The notes beneath the pieces were generated by a model that saw nothing but the letters and a program-made list of their open reading frames with translations, was not told the DNA's origin and did no database searches. The translations under genes and the position numbers were made by a program. Below, piece by piece: positions 40,401 to 54,300 of a DNA stretch of 64,000 nucleotides (positions within the stretch are counted from its first letter, which is position 1; each line of letters opens with the position of its first letter). Location: the NCBI GenBank assembly GCA_035236585.1, contig CP141131.1, forward strand, positions 19,319,103 through 19,383,102, read 5' to 3'. Source of the DNA: Warburgia ugandensis. Lineage: Eukaryota; Streptophyta; Magnoliopsida; Canellales; Canellaceae.

Positions 40401-43400
40401 ATCCTTGAAACATGCAAAGACCAATTCCTGCAGACAAAGATCAAGAGTTGATAAATAAAGGGACTGGTGGCCAGGGACTTACGAATGTATCTTTCCAAAT
40501 AGTAGTTGCCAAACTGAAGAAAAAATAACAGAAAATTAATCCTTCTTTCTATAATCAGACAAATCCAGTCTAGTTTCAAATTGACCTCTGGAGAAGAGCT
40601 AATCAAGGAAATTCCAATAAATGACATATGTATTGTGATTCTCTCAGTAAAATCAACATGCATTTCATTCTGATCAGATTTCTTCTTCCCTCCTAAGCCA
40701 GGAAAACCAGGTTCCTTCATGTCTGTTGGAATGTTATAACTTGGGTAGATGGTAAGCATCTGCAACAAAAATCATCCTTGTGATTAGCTTAACCAGAGCT
40801 CCTCTATTATCCTAGAAGAACCAAACAGTAAACCATGCACCTTGATTGCTCTCTCAGCACGAACAGAGAGAAAGAGTCTTCTTTCAGGTTTCTGTAAACA
40901 GAACCAATTGTAAGTTGCAAGTGGCAACCATAAGGGTCATAAGGCAAACAAATCCAAGTGAAGATAAAAATCTTGTAAGCTCAAACATAATTGAGAACAG
41001 TAAGAAGAAAACCTTTGTCATTTGTAAGAAAACTCGTCTGTAAAAAGATAGCTTAGATAACCAGTGGGTTGTACTGTCTTGGATGTTTTGTGCATTGCCA
41101 TATAGCTGTATCTTCAAGTACACAAATTGGAAGAGGACAGCTAGTTGTGGAACAATAGTTAGTTGCTGGAGTTTGTTTTACTAATGTGCCTATGTATAGC
41201 AAGCATACATGGAAGACTGGAAAGTTGATTCCAGGTCAGGTTCCAAAGTCCAAGAGGCTAGGTCAAGCTCAAACAATAGGAATGCAGATTTGATAATTTT
41301 AGGAAATGATAGCACGAGATTTTGAACCACAAGAGAGTTGCAATTGTTGCTTAGGGAATGCCCCTCAAAGTATAGCCAGGACACCAAAACCTGGGAACTT
41401 GTACTTGATACAGTTTGCAGCATCTAAGCAGTTAAACCAAAAACTGACCATATATGTTTCATACAGTTGGAGGAAGGACATCCCATGATTCTTTGTCCAG
41501 TAATGATTATTTCAAAGTATGATGAAAGAAGCAGGTTTGCATCTGAAGTTTGAGAAAATTTTCCGACAATAAAAAGTTTGATGAGAAAGGATTTCATACA
41601 ATTTTTTTTTGTGAGAATGAGTATGTGAAGTAATTTCTATGACAATGACACTCATACAGATTAAAAGAACTCTAACACAAGTTATTGATGAATAAAATAT
41701 TCTTCAGATATTACTTTGATGCAGTGGATTTTCAGATCTGCAAAAACAACACAACAAGAGAAGCTAAACAAATGTCATCTACTTATTTGCACTTAGATGG
41801 AACTCTTTGTCCCTTAAAGCAAGAGCAAAACGGGTTGTTGGTGGATGGAGATAGTTCACTTGTAAGATATTCTTCAAGACTTTCAGTTACTTGTCTGGAA
41901 TGTAGGAGTCCAAGGGAATATGTCTAGCAAGCATTACAAGCGAATTACACCCAGAGTAACAAGTTAGATCGTTTGAGCAGCCAAAAAGGTTTAGATCTCA
42001 TTTTGGTATGCATTAATAAGAGATTGTATATTTAGAGGCATTGAATTTATTAGAGGCAATAAATACACTGTATCATAGCTCCTATCAGCCATAGACATCT
42101 TATTCAAAGGCTTTACAGGAGCAACATCAGTTGCATGTGGAATTTCTTTTTGTCCACGCTGGATTCAGCATTCAATCTATTAGAGAACAACTGCTCGCCT
42201 CACATTAGATTACCTCCCTGAACAATATACTCAATCTTCATCATGTTAGTTTAACTAAACATTCTACTCGTCTTCCAATGCTGAAAAAGAGAGGTCTGAA
42301 CTCATCTCTTTCAGCAGTGGATGTGCTTGAGGCAGTGCTGCCATGGTTGGGATAGAGGTGCAAGAGGATGCCTTGGTCATGGCAGAGGTGATGGATGGAG
42401 CATTCGTCAATGAACTCATCATTGGTCACACTAAAACCATACAACTGACAGACACTGGGAGAAGCACAGAGAACCAAAGTGGCAAGCAAAGTCTCTGCTA
42501 TCATGAAGATTTGGATCTGCTAGTTGATGCCATATCCATAACAGTTCCCCCTAATGGTACTCTTATAAGCCTGTGAAGAATGACAAGCTTTTCCAGCAGC
42601 ATCCTTCTTCATCCACATCGATATCTGCCATTACTTGAGCTACTTTAGGTACTCTTATCTTTCCCAAAGAATTCTAAAGCTTGGGTAATTGATTTGCTGT
42701 TTCTTTTCACATCCCTGGTTAATTTGGTATTTCTCATCTTTTTCACATTCTAGTTCTAGTAGTTCAGTTACTCTGGCAGATAGCTCTACTTGAAAAATAT
42801 TGGGGGTTGACTTGTAAACCTACTCCATCTCTCTCTTTACTCACAATGTTCCTAATTTCCAATTAGTCTTTTATATGTGATCCAATTTACCTAATTGCTT
42901 GAGCTGTATTGAACCTTCTTCCCATCTCACGTGTATTTCAGGAACTCCAAACAAAGAAGACGATTTGTGGAGGCATGCGCACAAGGGATTGCACAATTTT
43001 ATGGATGGTACTTCCCCTCGTCTTGCCACCCTCAATAGAAGCTTCATCAGATGGTTCACAGTATTCATTTCTAATCAAGTCTTTAATGCAACACCTGTAA
43101 ACTTGGCAAGCACCATTCAAGTGTTTCATTCTATAACTAAGAAAAGGAGGATTTCATTTGTCTTTGGTTATTCTGATATTTGGAACTCATGCTGTGTTCC
43201 CACAAAGCATAGCTGGGATGGGGAAACCCACTTCTCAGATCAGCACTTTGGAAGCAAGAAGTGAAGCGGCTTCCCCAAACTTGGCAATTTGCACTTCCAA
43301 AAAAAATTGATGTGATGCCAACAAAAAATGCATTTCCACAATAATTGATCCCTCAGATCTGATAATGATCTAGCCCTTTCACTAGATCCGGTTCATGAAA

Positions 43401-46400
43401 CAGTAGATTTGACAGCTTCAGAGCAGGGTATTCTTTGAAAATTGAACCCAAAGATAAGGTCATTTTCATCATTTAACATTGTAAGATTCTCCCTCACCAC
43501 TTTCCCTCTATCCTTTTGGCATTTTGGGCTCCAATATTCCTCACAAAGTTGGCTGCTTTTCCTCTTCATGCTCGTTAAGAAAATAGAAAGTGTGTCAGTA
43601 GTGGGCCTTAATTTTCCTCCTTTCAATGCAGTGCTTGCCTTTTCTCCTCTTTCCTTACATTATCATCATTGTTGAATATAGCATAGTATTGTATAGCTTT
43701 ACTTAGCCTTAGTCTTAGTTTTGTTTTATTTTTAGTCCCACATTATATAGTTAGGAGCATGTAACTATCCTTGTTTAGTATATATACGTGTTAAGTGTGA
43801 GGTGCAAAATCACCAACACACATTCACCCATTCTAAGGGTTTCTCTCTATCTCTCTCTCTTGGCTCTACTCTAACATGGTATTAGAGCGAGTCTCAAGGT
43901 CTTTACCATCTCACATCACCTGCAGTTCCTACCGCTTGCATCTCCGCTTGCATCTCCGCTGATTCTCCTGCTCTTATTCACAATCATTTGGGCCATCCGA
44001 GTCTCTCCAAACTTCAAAAGATGGTCCCTTATTTTTCTACTTTGTCGTCTCTTGAGTGTGAGTCTTGTCAGCTTAGAAAACATAGTCGTGTTTCGTTTCC
44101 AAAGTGTCTCAATAATCGGGCTATGTCCCCCTTTGAACTTGTCCACACTGATGTTTGGGGTCATAGTCGTACTATTTTTAGTTTGGGTTTTCAGTGCTTT
44201 GTAACTTTTATTGACGATTATTCTCGATGTACTTGGTTATTCCTTATGAAGAATCGATTTGAATTATTCTCAATTTTTAAGCAATTTTGTGCTGAAATTC
44301 AAACTCAATTTAATGTTGCTATCCATGTTTTACGTAGTGACAATGCACGAGAATATTTTTCTGCACCTTTTTCTTCTTTTATGTTTCAACAAGGAAATCT
44401 TTACCAGTCATCATGTGCCCACACTCCTCAACAAAATGGAGTCGCGGAACGCAAAAATCATCATCTCATAGAGATAGCCCGCACTTTACTTCTTCACAGT
44501 CATGTTCCTTTTTGTTTCTGGGGGGATGTTGTTCTCACTGCTTGCTACTTAACTAATCGTATGCCTTCTTCTGTGTTGCATGATCAAATTCCCTAATCCA
44601 TTCTCTTCCCCACACAGCCTCTTTATCTTCTTCCTCCTCGTGTTTTTGGATGTACGTGCTTTGTACACAACCTTGCACCTGGGCAAGATAAGCTTTCTGC
44701 TAAGGCCACAAAATGCATCTTTTTGGGATATTCCAGGCTTCAAAAGGGGTATCGTTGTTATTCTCCTGACACTAATAGATATCTTCTCTCAGCAGATGTA
44801 ACTTTCTTTGAGCAATCACCATTCTTCTCATCCATTGTTGAGCCACTGTCCATTTCTGAAATTGTACCTCTTCCCTATATTTCCATGCCTTCGGATGATG
44901 TCTCTCATCCTCTTCAAGTTTATCATCACCGGCCTCCTCTTGAAGTTGTTGCAGGTTCCACTAAAGTCCCTGATGACAATCTCCCTGTCCCACCAGCTTC
45001 ACCTACTTCGACCCCGCATTCGGTTGACAACTTGCATATTACTCTTCAAAAAGGTGATCGATCTACTCATAATCCTCATCCTATCTATAATTTTTTGAGT
45101 TACCATCGATTATCTTCAGCATATTATGCACTTATTTCCTCCTTGTCCTCTATTTTTGCTCCCAAAGCACTAGTGAGGCTCTTTCACATCCTGGGTGAAG
45201 ACAGGCCGTGATTGATGAAATGAATGCTTTGCATATGAATGGAACTTAGGACTTGGTTTCTTTGCCACCTGGTAAAACTATAGTGGGTTGCCATTGGATA
45301 TATACTGTTAAGATGGGTCCTAATGGACAAGTTGATGGACTTAAAGCCCACCTAGCTGCTAAGAGCTATACTCAGATTTATGGTCTTGACTATGGTGACA
45401 CCTTTATCCCAGATGCGAAGGTTGCCTCTATTCGATTATTTCTCTCCATGGCTGCTATGCGGCATTGGCCTCTTTATCAACTAGATATTAAAAATGCTTT
45501 CCTTCATGGCAATTTAGCAAAGGAAGTTTATATGGAGCAACCGCCTGGCTTTGTTGCTCAGGGGGAGTCTGGTATAGTGTGCAAATTGCATCGTTCTCTA
45601 TACGGTTTAAAACAATCTCCTCGAGCATGGTTGGGACGATTTAGCTTTGTTATTCAGGAATTTGGAATGCTTCGGAGTGAAGCAGATCATTCTATTTTCT
45701 ATCAGCACAACTGTTTGGGTCAGTGTATCTATCTAGTGGTCTATGTGGATGACATTGTCATCACAGGCAGTGATCAGGATGGCATTCAAAGACTTAAACA
45801 ACATCTCTTCCATCACTTTCAGACTAAAGACCTAGGAAAACTAAAGTATTTTTTGCGAATTGAGGTAGCTCAGTCTAGTACAAGTATTACCATTTCACAA
45901 AGAAAATATGCTTTAAACATCTTGGAAGAGACTAGTATGTTAGATTGTAAGCCCATGGACACACCTATGGACCCGAATGTTAAGCTTGTACCAGCACAGG
46001 GGGAGCCTTTAGCGGACTATGGAAGATATCGGCGACTTGTGGGTAAACTGAATTATCTCATCATTACTCGACTAGATATCTCTTTTGCTGTCAGTGTAGT
46101 CAGTCAGTTCCTATAGTCACCATGTGATAGTCATTAGGATGCTGTGGTGCGCATTCTTCGATATATTAAAGGAGCACCAGGTCAAGGTTTGTTATATGAA
46201 GATAAAGGCCACACTCAAATTGTTGGGTACACAAATGTTGACTGGGCTGGTTCTCCTTCAGATAGGCGTTCTACCTTCGGATATTGTGTTTTTGTTGGAG
46301 GTAACTTAGTATCTTGGAAAAGCAAGAAACAAAATGTAGTATGAAGCTCATATGTGATAATCAAGCAGCCTCACATATTGCATCTAATCTAATTTTCCAT

Positions 46401-48298
46401 GAATTTTCCATGAAAGGACCAAACACATAGAAGTGGATTGTCATTTTATTAGAGAAAAGATCTTGTCGGGATGTATTGCTACTAGCTTCGTCAATTCAAA
46501 TGATCAACTAGCAGACATCTTCACAAAATCTCTCCGAGGACCTCGAATTAAATTCATTTGTAACAAGCTTGGTGCATACGACTTATATACTCCAGCTTGA
46601 GGAGGAGTGTTGAATATAGCATACTATTGTATAGCTTTACTTAGCCTTAGTCTTAGTTTTGTTTTATTTTTAGTCCCACATTGTACAGTTAGGAGCATGT
46701 AACTATCCTTGTTTACTATATATATGTGTTAAGTGTGAGGTGCAAAATCACCAACACACATTCACCCATTCTAAGGGTTTCTCTCTATCTCTCTCTCTTG
46801 GCTCTACTTTAACAATCATCATCCAGACCTTATCCCAATTAGGAGTCGGGCCATGAATCTTATTCCTCCATTCCTCTCTATTAAGTACCATGGCTTCATT
46901 TAGTCCCAAAGTTTTTAAATCTTTTCTCACCACTTCTATCCACGTTCTTTTGGGCCTTCCCATTGCCCTTTTAGAACCTTCTACATGTATTGCCTCACTC
47001 CTTCTAACCAGTGTCGTTGTTGGTCTCCTTTGAACATGTCCAAACCATCTAAGTCTAATCTCCCTTATCTTGTTACCCATTGGTGTTACCCCTAAATTTC
47101 CTCTAATATTTTCATTTCTAATTCTATCATTTCTTCTCTTACCACTCATCTATCTCAACATCCTCATTTCTACAACGCTCATCCTATGAGCATGATGTTC
47201 CTTAACTGCCCAACACTCTGATCCATAGAGCATGGCCGGCCTTATGGCCATCCTATAGAATTTTCCTTTTAGTTTGAGTGGCACCCACCGATCACACAAA
47301 ACTCCAGATGCACATCTCGATTTGTCCAAACCCGCTTGGATTCTCTGGGTAACCTCCGTCTCAATCTCTCCACTCTCATGAATCATTGATCCTAAGTACC
47401 AAAAGTGGTCTTTTACAGAGACTTCTTAGTTATCAATCTTGACTAGTATTCCACTCCTTATAAAAATTGCATTCCATATATTCTGTCTTAGTTTGGCTAA
47501 TTTTTAAACCTTTAGATTCTATTGTTTCTCTCCATAACTCTAGCTTTACGTTTACACCCTCCCTTATCTCATCAAGTAAGACTAATCATTTGCAAATAGC
47601 ATGTACCAGGGAATCTCCTCGTGCAGATGTTTTGTTAACTCATTCATAACCAATGTGAAAAGGTATGGGGTCAATGCTGATCCTTGGGGCAATCCTACAG
47701 TGACAGGAAAATCACCAGTCTCGCCATTAGTGGTCTTAACATTTGTTACCGCTCTCTCATACATATCTTTAATTATGTCTATATACCCCTGCGAAACCCC
47801 TTTATCGCCCAACACCCTCCATATTAACTCTCTAGGGACTCTATCATAAGCTTTCTCAAAGTCGATAAAGACCATGTGGAGGTCTTTCCTCCTCTCCCTA
47901 TATTTCTCTACTAATCGTCTTAGTAAGAAAATAGCTTCCATGGTAAACCTCCCAGGCATGAAACCAAACTGATTCTCTGATACACTTGTTTCATGTCGTA
48001 GCCTCTTCTCAATCACTCTTTCAAAAAGTTTCAATGTGGCTCATAAGTTTGATCCCTCGATAATTAGTGCAGCTCTATATGTCACCTTTAATCTTATAAA
48101 TTGGTACAATAGAGCTTTTCTTCCACTCATCAAGCATTTTCTTTGATTTTATAATCTTGTTAAACAACTTGGTCAACCAAACTACCCCAATATCTCCCAT
48201 ATGCTTCCAAACCTCTATTGGTATACCATCGGGCCCCAAGGCCTTTCCTGATTTCCTTACATTAGTTGCCCATTAATTGTGTGCCTGATTGTCTCTCT

Positions 48299-48335
<37 letters not shown>

Positions 48336-51300
48336 AGACCTTATCCCAATTAGGGGCGGGCCCAATGAATCTTATTCCTCCATTCCACTCTATTAAATAC
48401 CATGGTTTCATTTAGTCCCAAAGTTTTTAAATCTTTCCTCACCACTTCTATCCACGTTCTTTTGGGCCTTCCCCTTGCCCTTTTAAAGCCTTCTACTTGT
48501 ATTGCCTCACTCCTTCGAACTTGTGCCATTGTTGGTCTCCTTTGGACATGTCCAAACCATCTAAGTCTAATCTCCCTCATCTTATTACCTATTGGTGCTA
48601 CCCCTAAATTTCCTCTAATATTTTCATTTCTAATTCTGTCCTTTCTTGTCTTACCACTCATCCATCTCAACATCCTCATTTCTGCGACACTCATCCTGAG
48701 TATCATGTTCCTTAACTGCCCAACACTCTGATCCATAGAGCATGACTGGCCTAATGGCCATCCTATAAAATTTTTCTTTTAGTTTGAGGGGCACCCGCTA
48801 ATCACATAAAACTCCAGATACACATCTCCATTTGTTCCAACCTGCTTGGATTCTCTGGGTAACCTCCCTCTCAATCTTTCCACTCTTATGGATCAATGAT
48901 CCTAAGTACCGAAAGTGGTATTTCACAGGGACTTCCTGGTTATCAATCTTGACTGGTGTTCCACTCCTACTCTCCTTGCTAAAATTACATTCCATATATT
49001 CTGTCTTAGTTCAGCTAATTTTAAATCCTTCAGATTCTAATGCTTCTCTCTATAACTCTAGCTTTATGTTTACACCCTCCCTTGTCTCATCAAGTAGGAC
49101 TATATCATCTGCAAATAGCATGCACTAGGGAATCTCCTCGTGCAGATGTTTTGTTAACTCATCCATAACTAATATGAAGAGGTATGGACTCAATACCAAT
49201 CCTTGTTGCAATCCTACAGTGACAGGAAAATCACTAGTCACGCCACTAGTGGTCTTAACATTTGTTACCGCTCCCTCATACATATCTTTAATTATGTCCA
49301 TGTACCCCTAAGAAACTCCTTTACCACCCAACACCCTCCATATTAACTCTCTAGGGATTCTATCATAAGCTTTCTCTAAGTCGATAAAGACCATGTGTAG
49401 GTCTTTTCTCCTCTCCCTATATTTCTCTACTAATTGTCTTAGTAAGAAAATAGCTTCCATGGCAGACCTCCCAGGCATGAAACCAAACTGATTCTCCGAT
49501 ACACTTGTTTCATGTCGTAGCCTCTTCTCAATCACTCTTTCAAAAAGTTTCATGGTGTGGCTCATAAGTTTGATCCCTTGATAATTAGTGTAGCTCTGAA
49601 TGTCACCTTTATTCTTATAGATTGGTACAATAGAGCTTTTCCTCCACTCATCAGGCATTTTCTTTGATTTTATAATCTTGTTAAACAACTTGGTCAATCA
49701 AACTACCCCAATATCTCCCATATGCTTCCAAACCTCTATTGGTACACCATCAGGTCCTATGGCCTTTCTAATTTCATCTTTTTCAAGGCCCCTTTTACTT
49801 CAGGTATTTACTTCGGTTTCATAGTTCCAATTTCCTTCTACCATCAACTTATTTTTGAATGATTCTCTCTCTTTCTCAATAAGAATATTTTGCTGCCCTC
49901 TTTCTTGATAATGACACACCTCAACTCATCTTTTAGGAGAATATACTGCAACACTCTTATTTGATAACAGCACTCTTCTTCTTTTAAAAAAACTTAACAT
50001 TTTCAAAAATTAAAATAAAAACTTCAAGAAAAATAAAGTTCGTAAGAAATTTGGAAAAAAAATTAAAGGATAAAATAGTTCGCGCTTCTCACTTCCAACC
50101 CAAACAAAATTGGCACACTTCCTGCATTGGCAAACACGGGTCCATGCTATATGGCCCATGTCTCTAGTTTCTTTTAATACATTATTCTCTCTTCATGGAT
50201 GGTTTTTCCATTATGATGTAAGTTCCTTTGTAAAGGATAAAACTAAATTTGCATTCACATGTAAATATTTTCAGAAGGATATCAAAGTTTGGTAAAGACT
50301 TGTGTTTTAGAATATGTGCAGAAGTAAGTCTTTCATTTCTTTTCTGAAAGTAGAATAATTTATAGGACCTTGTTCGGTTACACTCCGACAAAATGGAGTT
50401 TCACAAAGGCAAAATAGTTATTCATTTGATGTTGCTCATTCTAAGACTCTTGAGTCACATCTTCACAAGAAAATTCCTTGCAATTTGTCTGTCATTTCCT
50501 ACATCTCTCTTTGTACAATTATATTTGTTTCACTTGATGTCAGAATGCGATCGTATATAGCAATTTGCAGGGATAAATTGAGCAACTAACTGGATGTTAC
50601 TAAGGGAAATTTATGGTTTAAAACAATGTCCCAGGCCTTGGTCCAGCAAGTGCTATTGGGGAGCTGAGGTGTGGATTCCACCATAGTCATGGAGATCACT
50701 CACTATTTATTCAAAGAAAGGGATCATGTTTGCTTGGTTAATAGTTAGCTGATTTTTTTCTTTTTTAAGGTGGTAAATATAGCTGATGGTATTATCACAT
50801 CTGATTGTGACTCAGCAAACATTGAAGAGACAAGAAGTTGATGCAGTATTTTCAAACCAACTATGTTAGCCAGCTGCATACTTCCTTGGTATTGAAGTTG
50901 CAACAGGCAGAGTCGAGTGAGTTTGTGAGAATGTCGTTGATTTCGTGACTAAGACTGGACCAAACCTATAGACACTCCTGTGGAACCTGGCACTGGGTCA
51001 GATGTTGGTAAAAGAAATCCTTTCATAATCCTGTAGAATATTGACGATTGTTTGTACCTACTTGACTGTTGCTCACATGGATATCTCTTGGCAGTTGGAG
51101 CTGTAAGTCAATAAATGCACAAGTCCACTCTAGTTTAGAGGGAAGCAATTTGCAAGGCATTGCAGTATCTTAAGCGGGGCTGCCTTGCATTGCAGTATCT
51201 TAAGCGAGCAAGAGGAAAAGGTTCATATAGAATGAAAGATGGTCTGGACATCTGTAGCTATTCAATTGCAGATTGGCAGGCTTTGCACCAAACGTGATCT

Positions 51301-54300
51301 ACTGTGGTAACTGGTCCTTTATTGGAGGTAAAACGGTCACACAGAGGAGAAAGAAACAAAATGATGTAGCTCACACCAGACACTGACGTAGAATATAGAG
51401 CCTATGGCCATACAGCATGAGAAGTGATTTAGTGGAAACTCCCGTGCAAGACTTCGGTTTCAAGATTTAATATTCTACAGAAATATACTGCAACAATCAA
51501 GCAGCCATCTATATAGCTAGCAATCCTGTTTTGATGGATGAACCACGTATATTGAGGTTGATTCTCACTTTATCAAGGATGCTGCCATAAGCAAACAAAT
51601 TTCCCACTTAACGGTAACTTCAGTAAATCAGATGGCTGACATCTCACTGTGCACTTAGCTCATGGTTTGTTTATGCTTGTGTCCCAAGCTGTGCAGGTGA
51701 CCTATAAGCTCCAAACTGCAGGAGAGTATTAACAAAATTGTTAGTATCGGTGAGAAGGCACCAATCTTAATGTCAGTTGTGCTAGTGTTCCTCTCCCTTA
51801 TTCATAAATGTCAAAAAATAGGGCTCATCAGTTAATGTGAATTTTGTATTTTGACAAAAATTCTTTGATAATATTAATCACATGAGCTATTGCACACAAA
51901 ATTTCTCCTTCCCTCTTTCAATTTCATCTTCTTTCTTCTCTCACCTTCTCTTCTTGTATGGCTTCTTTTTCTTCATGATTGACTTTGACAAAGTTGGTTC
52001 GTCATGCAGCTGCATTCTTATCTTGGAGTCATTCCTTCCACAGAGAAGTTTTACTAATATGCAGGAATGTTGGAGAAAATTTTCAGGTGAAACAGATTCA
52101 TTGCATGTTTTATTAATTATAGATGAAAGTGCAACAAGTAATGAACAAAAGCCTTATCATTGCCATGTTTTATCAATTATAGATGAAAGTGCAACAAATA
52201 ATGAGCAGAAGCCTAGCCTCATTTGCTACTCATATTGAAAACCGTACGGCTGTAATCAGCAACCAAATAAAGCACTTAATACAAGATACAGTAACAATCG
52301 GGCATTGTTGGGTTCATAACAAATTAATAACCACACCAAGCAAGAGTTAGGACAAATGGAAATAATTGGAATACAAGACAACAAACAAAGAACTACTATT
52401 GCTGTCCTGAATACAATGAATGGAGAAGTAAGAAATGTACCTCAGATGTTGGCGGTAAGTACACAGGTGAATACTCCCTTACATCATCGAGATTGTAATA
52501 TCCTATAATGCGTTCACCAGGCACCTAGCAATTAACATATACAATGCTATTTAACAACTGCATTCATCAAGTATTTGAGCTAGCAGGAGTCAGCATACCT
52601 CAATAACAAGACGATGCGTGTAGCAAGGTTCATCCCAGGCATACGGGCAAGATGTGTAAGGATGCACAGTGATTTCAGATGTCTCACATTTCTGCTGGTA
52701 AATACGCAGTGTCTGCATATGAAGAAGTACCATAGTTAGACCTTCAACTGATACAACTTATTCACATGGAGTGAAAATTAACAAACAGAACAAATGATGC
52801 TTTACTGAACAGTTTGGTCAATCATATGTTAGAATTCATGAATGATGCAATTGTTAGATTCTCCTTACCATTGGTTTCTTGTAAACCAGTTTTAGTGCCA
52901 TCTTACAGCTTAGCTTGATTTGATCACATCATTGATTAAACAGTGACCTGTTGGGCGACTTGTGGCCTTATTTCACCAGCAAGTCTTCTTACCTATTATG
53001 TTGCTGATGTCAATGGGGAATTATCAATGAATTGTTCTGGTAAAAAATTGTTAATAATAAAGAAGCCATACAATTCGTCATAATGTTCAACTGTATTCAC
53101 TAGGTAGTCTAATGGTAGAGGGCACTATACACAACACGGAAATACAAGGTAAAGAAGAGTAAAATTGATATTCGCATCCATATAAATGTTGGTTTTACGA
53201 TCTAGTGGCCACTCCCAAGCCCAAATAAAGGAGGGTCACGCAGGTTGCCAGCCAGTGTAAAATCTTTTGGCAAATCCTATATCATGAATCTAAAGACTAA
53301 GACATTCCCTCAAGCTAGAGCCCTCCCCACAAGCGACACATTGCATCGAAGCCTAGATATAGTGAGAAATGGGCAAGGTCTGCTAGGGTGTTCCCCTGTA
53401 AGTGACATGCTACATCGGATCATGGGTGCAATGGAAAATGGCAACAGCTGATAAAGCATTCCCTTGAAAATGACCCTTACATCAGAACCTAGGTGCAATG
53501 GGAAGTAGGCAGGGATTCACACGATGTCCTAGATGTACGAAAGTAAAGAGACTAGCTCAGGAAAATAAGATTCATATCATCACATGGGATATAGGCACAT
53601 TAACATATAAGAGTATGGAGTTATTCAATAAGATGAAACTCGGGAGAGCCAACATAACTTGTGTTCAAGAAACCAAGTGAAAGGGGGATAAAATTAAAGA
53701 AATCAATGGGTACAAGCTCTGGTACGTAGGAAGGACCAATAATAGAAATATCGTAGGGATAGCGGTAAATAAAGAACTAAAGGATAAAGTTGTAGATATT
53801 AGAAAAACTAGTGATAGAATTCTACAAATAAAACTTGTTCTACGAGAAAAAATCATAAATGTTATAAGATAGGAAGGGTTAGAGGACAGAATCAAGAGAC
53901 AATTATGAGAAGATATGGAGGGAGTAATGCAAGAAATTCTCAACACAAATGGGATATTTATGGGAGCAGATATAGGGAAAGAAAATGAAGGATATAACAG
54001 CATACATAGGGTATGGTGTTGGACCAAGAAATGAGATGGGGAAAGCTACCCTCGATTTTGCATTGGCATATAACATATCTCTAGCAAACACATACTTTAA
54101 GAAGAGGGATAACACTTACTAACTTTTAAAACTCGGTCATATAAAGACCAAAGAGACCTTTTTCTACTTAGGAGTACCTAAAACTAAGTAGTGGAACTTA
54201 AAAGGAGACAAGATAACATCCTTCACAAACAATTTGATGGTAGAAGGAGAAAGGAATAATGAAACAGAAGTAAATACCACGAAGACCAACATAGCCAAGT

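Noticed and set aside
42899-43264. 122-codon open frame as a host gene
   Set aside because: No domain, no supporting exon pattern, and overlapping frames on both strands are equally open.
51882-52238. 118-codon plus-strand open frame
   Set aside because: Half of it is a recent tandem duplication. The start is a low-complexity Phe/Ser run and no domain is visible.
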